Shown in pieces: positions 26,369-33,536 of a DNA stretch of 64,000 nucleotides. The notes under the pieces are model-generated. The model did no database searches. It saw nothing but the letters and a program-made list of their open reading frames with translations, and was not told the origin of the DNA. A program made the translations under genes and the position numbers. The DNA comes from SVTX01 sp045577415 (GTDB taxonomy: Bacteria > Bacillota > Clostridia > Oscillospirales > CAG-272): the NCBI GenBank assembly GCA_045577415.1, contig JAZNII010000052.1:1-64000 (forward strand), in the 5' to 3' direction. Every line of letters starts with the position of its first letter. Within the stretch, counting starts at the first letter, position 1.

Positions 26369-26758
26369 ATGTTGTCAAATGAGGTTAAATACGAAAAACT
26401 GTTACAAAAATTCATAAGCGGCATAGAATGCACTATTGATGTTGATTACGGTGATAAGGCATCGGTTAAGAAAAACAACAAAGGTGTAGACCAGTACAGA
26501 AAAGCCGCTAAACAGATTAACGAGCAGTTCTCCGATCAAAAAGATAACTTTGCAAGCCTTTTAAATCATCCTACAAACGAAGTCAGAGTTGCTTGCGCCG
26601 TGTGTATGATAGAGATTATGGATTACAATGAAAACTGGCGCAATCAAGCATTGGAGGTAATTAAAGCCGATTATCCTTCAAAACCACGATTTGAAAAATC
26701 TATGATTAACATTTGGCTAAAGAATCATGGATTTGATGAAATAGAAAAAATATATTGA
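26369..26758 (+). CDS. Small HEAT-like (DUF2019-type) protein
   Basis: A 129-residue soluble protein. It has Lys/Asp-rich helices, and LLNHPTNEVRVACAVCMIEI looks like one HEAT repeat. The general layout (two N-terminal helices, then NHPNxxVRxxAA, then a C-terminal helix with W) resembles DUF2019 proteins, some of which sit beside toxins as immunity proteins. No toxin gene is adjacent. It is alone on the plus strand within a long minus-strand run, with its own promoter and terminator, which suggests a recent insertion between miaB and folD. Confidence 0.6.
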   Translation: MLSNEVKYEKLLQKFISGIECTIDVDYGDKASVKKNNKGVDQYRKAAKQINEQFSDQKDNFASLLNHPTNEVRVACAVCMIEIMDYNENWRNQALEVIKADYPSKPRFEKSMINIWLKNHGFDEIEKIY

Positions 26759-26778
26759 TTTTGCAATTCATACAAGTT

Positions 26779-26812
26779 AAAATCCCGATAGATTTTTGTC
26801 TATCGGGATTTT
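26779..26812. terminator. Bidirectional intrinsic terminator
   Basis: AAAATCCCGATAGA (26779-26792) pairs with TCTATCGGGATTTT (26799-26812); T-rich ends on both strands serve the converging HEAT-like and folD genes. Confidence 0.9.
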
Positions 26813-26819
26813 GTTATTA

Positions 26820-27677
26820 TTATCTTTCCCCTCTGGCAATACTTGCCGCGGTGAGGGTATTTTTGAGAAGCATGGTGATAGTCATAGGACCTACGCCGCC
26901 GGGAACGGGGGTGATGTAGGATGCTTTAGGCTCGACCTCGGCAAAATCAACGTCGCCGACGAGCTTGCCGCTCTCAAGACGGTTAATTCCCACGTCAACA
27001 ACAACGGCTCCCTCCTTGACCATATCGCCTTTAACGAATTCGGGCTTACCGATTGAAGCCACGAGAATATCGGCTTCACGGCAGATCTCGGCAAGATTTT
27101 GCGTTCTGCTATGACAGATAGTCACCGTTCCGTGAGCATGAAGCAAAAGCATAGCCATAGGCTTACCCACGATATTGGAGCGACCGATAACCACGCATTT
27201 TTTGCCCGAGACGTCAATTCCGCTCTTTTGGAGCAGAACCATAACGCCCGCAGGGGTGCAAGGCAGCAGGTCGTGGTTGCCGATCATAATTTTACCCACG
27301 TTATAGGGGTGGAACGCGTCAACGTCCTTTTCGGGCTTGATCTTCAAGAGAACTTCGGTCTCGTTAAGATGCTTTGGCAGAGGAAGCTGAACCAAAATTC
27401 CGTGAATTTTGTCATCATTATTGAGCCTTTCAACAAGGGCGATAAGCTCCTCTTGCGTTGTCTCTGCGGGAAGCTCGTAGCTTTCGGAGTAAAATCCGAC
27501 CTCCTCGCAGCCCTTCTTTTTATTTTTTACGTAGACCTGCGACGCAGGGTCATTTCCCACGATTATAACCGCCAAACCGGGGGCGGAGTCGTATTTCTCC
27601 TTGAATCTGACCACTTCTGCGGCGATCTCCTCTCTTACCTGCTTGGAAATTGCTTTTCCGTCAATTATCTGTGCCAT
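26820..27677 (-). CDS. folD: Bifunctional methylenetetrahydrofolate dehydrogenase/cyclohydrolase
   Basis: A 285-residue FolD, which interconverts methylene-, methenyl- and formyl-tetrahydrofolate with NADP. The catalytic Lys lies in YVKNKKKGCEEVG, and the signatures PLPKHL and VIGRSNIVGKPMAMLL (NADP fold) and PVPGGVGPMTI are intact. The start chosen is the ATG at 27677 (MAQIIDGK), 9 nt after GGAGG; an ATG 6 nt earlier is too close to that site. The start overlaps the end of lgt by 17 nt, so the two genes are translationally linked. Confidence 0.95.
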   Translation of the reverse strand: MAQIIDGKAISKQVREEIAAEVVRFKEKYDSAPGLAVIIVGNDPASQVYVKNKKKGCEEVGFYSESYELPAETTQEELIALVERLNNDDKIHGILVQLPLPKHLNETEVLLKIKPEKDVDAFHPYNVGKIMIGNHDLLPCTPAGVMVLLQKSGIDVSGKKCVVIGRSNIVGKPMAMLLLHAHGTVTICHSRTQNLAEICREADILVASIGKPEFVKGDMVKEGAVVVDVGINRLESGKLVGDVDFAEVEPKASYITPVPGGVGPMTITMLLKNTLTAASIARGER

Positions 27678-28758
27678 TTTCATTTTCCTCCGTTTCATTT
27701 GGAGTATTTTCCTCGGCTATCTCCCGTGCATCGGAGACGGGTTCGGTATTCTCTGTTTTTTCGGTCTTTTTTTCAAAGAATACGGGATTCATAATAAGAT
27801 CGGGCTTGATATAGTTATCAAAAGCGGAGAGCTGCGCGCCGCCCATATAAAGCTTTTTCTTTGAATAGATAAGACCTGCCACAAGCGCCGCGCCGAAAAC
27901 AACGAAGCACACGATTCCCACCATCTGGGATATGCGGATAGCGGTGCCCGGAATATAAAGGCTATCGGTGCGAAGTCCCTCTATAAAGAATCTGCCGAAT
28001 CCGTACCATGCAAGATACATGCAAACTATCTGACCGTTAAATTTCTTCTTTTTGTAGAAGATATTTATAAGAATAAAGCCCGCAAGATTCCAAAGTGACT
28101 CATAAAGGAAGGTAGGATGAACGTCAACCGCTCCCAAGGGGTATCCGAGAAGCTCATCGCGCTGAGTATTATACGACTGAAGACTCATTCGCAGAAAGGA
28201 CAGAGGGTGTCCCTCCTCTACCAAGCCGCCGTACGCCTCTCCGTTAAAAAAGTTGCCCCATCTTCCTAATGATTGCGCTATCATAACACCGGGTGCCGCC
28301 ATATCGAAAAGCTTAAGAAAATTCATCTTCTTAACGCTTGTCACTATAATAATAGCTATAGCTCCGCCGATAATACCTCCGTATATGGCAAGACCGCCCG
28401 TGCGAAGATTAAATACATTTTTGATAAATTCGATAAAGTTTCCATCCTTTGGCATAAAGCTGTCGAGACTGGTCAGAACAAAATAAAGTCTTGCTCCTAT
28501 CACACCCGAGATGATCGCCCAGAGCGCCACGTCGGTAATGTCGTCCAATTTAATACTCTCGTATTTGCCTCGATAAGTAACGTAAAGAAACGCCAACACC
28601 ATTCCGCAGGTAATGATAATTCCGTACCAATATACGGGAAAGCTACCGATCTTGATTCCGAAAAATCCCAAGATGTCGGCAATATTGAATGCCACGTTAT
28701 TCAGCTCAAATTCGCCTATTCCAATTCCGGGAAAGGCTATTTTTGAAATATGTTCCAT
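27661..28758 (-). CDS. lgt: Prolipoprotein diacylglyceryl transferase
   Basis: A 365-residue integral membrane enzyme that transfers diacylglycerol from phosphatidylglycerol to the lipobox Cys of prolipoproteins. Several membrane helices are clear, and the signature QSLGRWGNFFNGEAYG is present near residue 165, with HPTFLYESLWN further on. The last 50 residues are a hydrophilic, Glu/Thr-rich cytoplasmic tail beyond the usual end, which overlaps folD. The window encodes several likely substrates (lipoproteins at 226, 10142, 33537 and 51360) and also an Lnt-type second acyltransferase. Confidence 0.94.
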   Translation of the reverse strand: MEHISKIAFPGIGIGEFELNNVAFNIADILGFFGIKIGSFPVYWYGIIITCGMVLAFLYVTYRGKYESIKLDDITDVALWAIISGVIGARLYFVLTSLDSFMPKDGNFIEFIKNVFNLRTGGLAIYGGIIGGAIAIIIVTSVKKMNFLKLFDMAAPGVMIAQSLGRWGNFFNGEAYGGLVEEGHPLSFLRMSLQSYNTQRDELLGYPLGAVDVHPTFLYESLWNLAGFILINIFYKKKKFNGQIVCMYLAWYGFGRFFIEGLRTDSLYIPGTAIRISQMVGIVCFVVFGAALVAGLIYSKKKLYMGGAQLSAFDNYIKPDLIMNPVFFEKKTEKTENTEPVSDAREIAEENTPNETEENENGTDN

Positions 28759-28774
28759 AATATCCTCCTGTGTT

Positions 28775-30055
28775 TTATTCGGGTCTTATGACGGACAAGG
28801 TAAAGCGCTCATCCTCAAAGACTCTATTCAAAAGCTCGGTAACGTAATCAAACGTAATGCTTTCTATGATCCTCGGTTGCTCGAAAAGGTCAATTCCGTC
28901 GTAAGCGTAGCTGGTCAGTGCAAAAGCTATGTCCTCGGTGGAATCAAAATCTGAAATATAGGACGCGTAAACGCATTTCTTTTCTCTCTCGAAATCCTCT
29001 CTGTCAAGTCCGTTCTCGCGGCACTCGGAAATACGCTCCTTTATCTTTTCAAGCAGAGTTTCGGGAACGTCGCTCTCACCCGAGATCATAATGTAAGCCG
29101 TATTTGGGCTTGCGGAATATCCGCTGTCAAATCCCGGAGATACGATCCCCTGCTCCAGCATATCGAGATAAAACTCGCCCGCCTCGGAGAGCATCATGTG
29201 AAGCAGAATGTTCATTCCCTCCACCTTTTTGTATCGCTCGATCGGCGACAATGGAATGTCGCAATCCTTGACACCTATGCAGAAAAGCGGCTTGCCTACG
29301 GGCATTTTTCTTTCAACGTAATGATTTTTCACTTCGCGCGGCTCGTCAAAAGGGGCAAAAGACGAACAGAAGTTACGCTTCTCTTTACCTATCTCCCTAT
29401 CGACTATCTCAACAGTCTCCTCTGCCGTAATGTTTCCGCAGATACAGAGAACCATATTTTCGGGAGTGTAAAAATCACGGCAGCAGCGGTACAGCACCTC
29501 GGGGGTTATCCTTGATATAGACTCCTCGCTTCCGCAGATCTCATTTTTGACGGGATTGGCGAAATACATCGCGCTAAGCATATTCATATAGCAACGGTCG
29601 TAAGGATCGTCCATACATCCGCGTATTTCCTCGGCGATAATGCCGATCTCCTTTTTCACGGTCTTTTCGGTGAAATAAGGGTGAGTAACGAAGCTTAAAA
29701 GCTCGGAAAGAGCTTCGCGGACGTTTTCGGTAGCCGAGAAAAGGTAGGCGGTGCGCTCGTTTGAGGTGTAAGCATTGTCGTATGCGCCGAGAGACGAAAA
29801 AACGTCGTCTGCATTGCTTCCGTCCTCGTTTTCAAAGAGCTTATGCTCAAGAAAATGGGCGCATCCCTGAGGCAGACTGACCTTTTCGCCGCCGCAGTCG
29901 TATTCTATGGCGTTGCCGCCGAAATTGACCGAAAAAATGCCGTATGTAGTAGACAGATTTTTAGGGAAAACGAACACGCTAAGTCCGCTGTCGTGGTTTA
30001 TTTTGTAATAATGCTCGCCGAGAAGCGAGGACTCAAATCGCTTGATCTCACTCAT
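28775..30055 (-). CDS. yfmH: M16 zinc protease, EF-P 5-aminopentanol modification protein YfmH
   Basis: A 426-residue M16-family peptidase. It carries the inverted zinc motif HFLEH (HxxEH) near residue 67 and a distal Glu in EIGIIAEEIRG, so it is the active half. The family pairs it with YfmF, encoded just upstream with an 8-nt overlap. In Bacillus subtilis the YfmF/YfmH pair was linked genetically to EF-P 5-aminopentanol modification, together with YmfI. A YmfI-like reductase is at 39.2 kb. The exact chemical step of the proteases is not settled, so the name is by homology. Confidence 0.88.
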   Translation of the reverse strand: MSEIKRFESSLLGEHYYKINHDSGLSVFVFPKNLSTTYGIFSVNFGGNAIEYDCGGEKVSLPQGCAHFLEHKLFENEDGSNADDVFSSLGAYDNAYTSNERTAYLFSATENVREALSELLSFVTHPYFTEKTVKKEIGIIAEEIRGCMDDPYDRCYMNMLSAMYFANPVKNEICGSEESISRITPEVLYRCCRDFYTPENMVLCICGNITAEETVEIVDREIGKEKRNFCSSFAPFDEPREVKNHYVERKMPVGKPLFCIGVKDCDIPLSPIERYKKVEGMNILLHMMLSEAGEFYLDMLEQGIVSPGFDSGYSASPNTAYIMISGESDVPETLLEKIKERISECRENGLDREDFEREKKCVYASYISDFDSTEDIAFALTSYAYDGIDLFEQPRIIESITFDYVTELLNRVFEDERFTLSVIRPE

Positions 30056-31358
30056 CGTATTCGTCCTCCTCTCCCGTTCCGCAAAGGAAATATACGGTAT
30101 CTATCCGCACTTTTTGCGCCACCGCGACGATCTCGTCTTTGGTGACCGCTTTTATTTTATCCGCTACGTCCTCGGCACTTTCGTCAACGCCTGCCAGAAA
30201 TCTTCTGAACTTGAACGCTTCTATCGCCGACGGACTGTCCGACATTTGCAAAAGTCCCGACAAAATGGTGCACTTTGCCGTCTCAATATCCTGCTCCGAA
30301 AAGCTTCCTTTTTGCATTTCAAGGAGCTGATTTTTTATTTCGGCATAAGCCTTTTCTCTGTTTTCTCGCTTGATGCCGCATCCGATCATCAACGTTCCCG
30401 TAGCCGAGCTGTACGAGGAGTAGCAATAGTAGCAAAGGCTCAGCCTTTCTCTGGCGTTCATAAAGAGCTTGGCAACCGACGAGCCGCCAAATATCTCGTT
30501 AAAAAGGCTCATGGCGTAGTAGTCACTGTCCTTCATGACAACGCCGCTTGTGCATCCAACGTTAAGTCTGCACTGCGACACGTTCATGGTCTCGTCAAGG
30601 GTTTTCAAATTAGCACAATCTTCGCGTAAAAATCCTTTTTCCTCACCAAAAAGCGATACCGACGAGCGACCGATTTTCGCAAATCTTTCGCTGACCAGAT
30701 CTATTACCTCGCTTACGTCGTCGCTACCAACGTAGAAACATTCGAGGATCGAATTTTTGAGAAAATATTCAACGTTTTCACTTACCGACTTAAGGGTGAT
30801 CTTCTCTAACTGCTCTGCCGTTCCCTCGACGGATATGCCCGACGGATCCCCTTCAAGCATAAGGCTTTTGCACCTTTCTGCCGCATACGCCTTCTGATCG
30901 TTTATCTTGGCTTTTATAGCGTCAATAGCAAGCTTCTTTTCGCTTTCAAAGTTACTCTCGGAGAGAAGTCCGTTTTCATCGCGGAGAGGCGCGAAAAGTA
31001 TCTCTAAAATGACCTCGCAAACGCCCTTGACAATGCTATCACTGTCACCCTTGAACCTGTATCTGTCGCTTAATACCTCACAAGATATTCTGAAAGCGTG
31101 ACGCTCGCCGACCGAGGTCGCGCGCCACGTGACGGTTGAACCGTAAAGCTGGTCAAGTCTCTTATTTATAGCGACCACAGAGGGGTATTTTTCGCATCCT
31201 CGCATCATTGTGGCAAGCATAAGTCTTGTCCTCGGCGATCTTTCGGCATCGGCGGGCAATATAAAATTGAATGACAGGCGCGACATTTTAAATCGGTCTG
31301 TCCTTACCTTATGAAAACGCAGACCTGCGTCGGCTCTCTCAACTGTTCTTTCTATCAT
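30048..31358 (-). CDS. yfmF: M16-like inactive partner, EF-P 5-aminopentanol modification protein YfmF
   Basis: A 436-residue M16-fold protein without HxxEH: the equivalent place reads LMLATMMRGCEKYPS, so it should be the non-catalytic partner of YfmH, as in other M16 heterodimers. The text INKRLDQLYGSTV fits the family. Its stop overlaps the yfmH start by 8 nt. Upstream (31359-31501) is an AT-rich gap before the large hairpin at the mrp end. Confidence 0.87.
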   Translation of the reverse strand: MIERTVERADAGLRFHKVRTDRFKMSRLSFNFILPADAERSPRTRLMLATMMRGCEKYPSVVAINKRLDQLYGSTVTWRATSVGERHAFRISCEVLSDRYRFKGDSDSIVKGVCEVILEILFAPLRDENGLLSESNFESEKKLAIDAIKAKINDQKAYAAERCKSLMLEGDPSGISVEGTAEQLEKITLKSVSENVEYFLKNSILECFYVGSDDVSEVIDLVSERFAKIGRSSVSLFGEEKGFLREDCANLKTLDETMNVSQCRLNVGCTSGVVMKDSDYYAMSLFNEIFGGSSVAKLFMNARERLSLCYYCYSSYSSATGTLMIGCGIKRENREKAYAEIKNQLLEMQKGSFSEQDIETAKCTILSGLLQMSDSPSAIEAFKFRRFLAGVDESAEDVADKIKAVTKDEIVAVAQKVRIDTVYFLCGTGEEDEYDE

Positions 31359-31501
31359 TTCTGACCTTTATCCCCCGATAAGCGAGAGATAAATTCCTTT
31401 CAAATACATATTTAATATATTTTACACTATTTCTGTTCTTTTTTCAAGTGGAATTTATAATTTAATTCTTTTTTTGAAAAAGTTCTTGGAAGACAGGAGG
31501 T

Positions 31502-31545
31502 GTGGGGGAAAGAGACCTTCATTCAAGAAGGTCTCTTTCCCCCAC
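31502..31545 (-). terminator. Large hairpin terminator after mrp (repeat family)
   Basis: A perfect 19-bp stem (31502-31520 with 31527-31545) around a 6-nt loop, beginning GTGGGGGAAAG. It lies 10 nt past the mrp stop. The G5A3 base of the stem and the flanking TTTTTGAAAAAG text recur at 59.3 kb, so it is likely part of an interspersed repeat as well as a terminator. Confidence 0.82.
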
Positions 31546-31554
31546 AAAACTCTT

Positions 31555-32391
31555 TTATTTATTACACTTCTCGATTATCTTGTCTGCCGCCGCGCTAAGG
31601 TAGTCGCAGTTTGCCGACTCTATTCTGCCGTTGTCCACGAACGCCGCCACCTGAGGGTCGATCGGAACCTTTGCGAGCAGGTCGTAACCGAACTCATTCG
31701 CGATGTCGTCGATATGGCTCTCACCAAACACACGGATCTCCTTACCGCAATCGGGACACTTGATATAGCTCATATTTTCAACGAGACCGAGGACGGGTAT
31801 CTGCATCATATCCGCCATATTAGCCGCTTTCTTAACGATCATAGCAACGAGATCCTGAGGACCCGAAACGATCACGCAACCGTCGATCGGAATACTCTGG
31901 AAAACGGTAAGCGGAACGTCGCCCGTGCCGGGAGGGCAGTCGATGAGAAGATAGTCAAGGTCGCCCCAAGCGCAGTCTGTCCAGAACTGACGGACAGTAC
32001 CCGAAATAATAGAGCCTCTCCAGACCACGGGCGCGCTCTCGTCGTCAAGCATAAGATTGACCGACATGATTTTAATTCCCGTAGCTGTTTCGGGAGGAAG
32101 CATATTTCCCTCTCCGTCGCCCTCAACATCGGCGTGCATACCGAACGCTTTTGGGATAGAGGGACCTGTGATGTCGGCGTCGAGAATACCGACCTTATAT
32201 CCCTTTCTGCTGAGATTTACCGCAAGCATAGAGGTAACGAGAGACTTACCTACGCCTCCCTTTCCGCTCATTACCGCGATTATGTGCTTTACGTTGCTGT
32301 ATTTGTTAGGCTCGTCCTTGGGAATGCCGCCCGATTTGGACGGACAGTTCAAGCCACAAGTGGAACAGTCGTGTGTGCATCCTTCTGCCAT
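31555..32391 (-). CDS. Mrp/NBP35-type P-loop ATPase, Fe-S cluster carrier
   Basis: A 278-residue ApbC/Mrp-family protein that binds and transfers [4Fe-4S] clusters. The deviant Walker A is SGKGGVGKS near residue 42, and the A-prime Asp in GILDADITGPS and DCPPGTGD are typical. The bridging cluster motif is CPDCGK (CxxC) near residue 224. The N-terminus has an extra Cys cluster, CTHDCSTCGLNC, similar to clostridial Mrp forms. The same CTHDCSTCG stretch ends the YlbF-type protein at 24.3 kb. GGAGG precedes the ATG. It stands alone as a transcription unit. Confidence 0.93.
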   Translation of the reverse strand: MAEGCTHDCSTCGLNCPSKSGGIPKDEPNKYSNVKHIIAVMSGKGGVGKSLVTSMLAVNLSRKGYKVGILDADITGPSIPKAFGMHADVEGDGEGNMLPPETATGIKIMSVNLMLDDESAPVVWRGSIISGTVRQFWTDCAWGDLDYLLIDCPPGTGDVPLTVFQSIPIDGCVIVSGPQDLVAMIVKKAANMADMMQIPVLGLVENMSYIKCPDCGKEIRVFGESHIDDIANEFGYDLLAKVPIDPQVAAFVDNGRIESANCDYLSAAADKIIEKCNK

Positions 32392-32489
32392 TTCAAACCT
32401 CCGAAATATATTTAAAGATAAATTTTACCAAACGTAATTATACAACATTATTCGCCAAAAAGCAATAGCTATTTCAAAAATTAAAAAAT

Positions 32490-32519
32490 AAAAAGGAATC
32501 CCTCGAGGAATTCCTTTTT
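32490..32519 (-). terminator. Intrinsic terminator after rpmF
   Basis: AAAAGGAAT (32491-32499) pairs with ATTCCTTTT (32510-32518), with an inner CCTC/GAGG stem. The minus strand ends in a T-rich run. Confidence 0.85.
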
Positions 32520-32538
32520 ATTTTCTGCTTTGTGTCAA

Positions 32539-32730
32539 TTAAGCCTCTTTTACGTTGAGAACCTTCTTGCCGTTGTAGAAGCCGCAAACCTTGCATACGC
32601 AGTGGGGCTTGAGCATCTCGGAGCAAGCGGGGTTGGAGCATTTAACAAGTCCGGGCATAGTGAGCTTGGAGTTGTTGCTTCTTCTCTTATCTCTGCGTGC
32701 TTTGGACACTTTTCTCTTCGGTACTGCCAT
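32539..32730 (-). CDS. rpmF: 50S ribosomal protein L32, zinc-binding form
   Basis: A 63-residue L32. It begins MAVPKRKVSKARRDKRRSN, the standard start, and has two Cys pairs (CSNPAC, then CVCKVC) that bind zinc. The start at 32730 follows AGGAGG; the longer frame adds 11 residues with no homology. It follows the YceD gene, the usual order in bacteria. Confidence 0.97.
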   Translation of the reverse strand: MAVPKRKVSKARRDKRRSNNSKLTMPGLVKCSNPACSEMLKPHCVCKVCGFYNGKKVLNVKEA

Positions 32731-32805
32731 TGTGAAACCTCCTCTCGAAAACGCTTTTCGCATTTTCGAATATAAATAAATTATTTTTTACTGTTTTGGG
32801 GGCGT

Positions 32806-33324
32806 TTATTTGTCTTCTTCCTTGTTAAGGAGCTGCGCTAAGACCGCAAGACGCGGGTCGATCTCCTTTTTGGGGCAACCGCAGTCACCGCCCTTGAGAG
32901 ATTTTCCGCATTTGGGGCAAAGTCCGGGGCAATCCTCGGAGCAAAGTATCTTACGGGGGAAATCAAGAAGAAGCGCTTCGGCGAGCTGCTCGTCGATGTC
33001 AAGACGACCGTTTTCAACAATAACGTACTCGTCTACGTTGTCCTCTATCTGTTCCTCGGTAAGGGTACCCTCGTCGGCTACCACTCTTTCAAAGTCAAGC
33101 ACGAATTCACCCTCGACGGTATCGAGACACCTGTCGCACTCGGTCTCATACGCAAGCTGAGCCTGAGCCTTCAGTTGCATGTAACCTGCACTGTCGGTTA
33201 TCTCTCCCGTAACGAGCGCGTCGTCCTTGAAGCTGACTCTGTCCATGGGGATGGGTTCAAGCTTGTACTCAAATGTTATTCGGTTTTTCTCTCCCCTGAG
33301 GAGAGGACCTACGTCCAAAATCAT
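32806..33324 (-). CDS. YceD/DUF177-family protein
   Basis: A 172-residue DUF177 (YceD) protein, whose gene nearly always precedes rpmF; relatives have been linked to 23S rRNA maturation. The body is beta-rich at first, then acidic, and the C-terminal third has C-x-x-C type pairs (CDRC near residue 84, CSEDCPGLCPKCGKSL near residue 136, DCGC) that may bind zinc. The start at 33324 is set by the promoter at 33368-33396: transcription would begin near 33361, downstream of an upstream in-frame ATG at 33396, so that one cannot be used. Confidence 0.9.
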   Translation of the reverse strand: MILDVGPLLRGEKNRITFEYKLEPIPMDRVSFKDDALVTGEITDSAGYMQLKAQAQLAYETECDRCLDTVEGEFVLDFERVVADEGTLTEEQIEDNVDEYVIVENGRLDIDEQLAEALLLDFPRKILCSEDCPGLCPKCGKSLKGGDCGCPKKEIDPRLAVLAQLLNKEEDK

Positions 33325-33367
33325 ACAAATTCCACCCTTCATCAAGACATAAAACGCGACTTTAATT

Positions 33368-33396
33368 ATTATACATAAGAAATTGCGATTTGTCAA
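33368..33396 (-). promoter_or_regulatory. Sigma-A promoter of yceD-rpmF
   Basis: On the minus strand TTGACA (33391-33396), 17 bp, TATAAT (33368-33373). Confidence 0.85.
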
Positions 33397-33459
33397 GAGT
33401 TTTTTTCATTTTTGTGGGGGGATTTTTAGATTTTTTTGTTTTACTATGTTACTACTCAT

Positions 33460-33530
33460 CCACCACTGCGTGGTCCCCCTTCCCTCACAAGGGAAGGCTA
33501 TAAAATGAGCGCCCACGGTGTGAGCGCCCA
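33460..33530. repeat. Hairpin-rich interspersed repeat
   Basis: Three structures in 70 bp: ACCAC/GTGGT (33462-33474), a 7-bp stem CCTTCCC/GGGAAGG (33478-33497), and two direct copies of TGAGCGCCCA (33506-33515, 33521-33530). It lies between the bspA-like stop codon and the yceD promoter. The CCTTCCC-loop-GGGAAGG and CCACCACTGCGTGG text resembles a short repeat that I associate with clostridial genomes. It may also end the bspA transcript. Confidence 0.6.
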
Positions 33531-33536
33531 TAAAAA

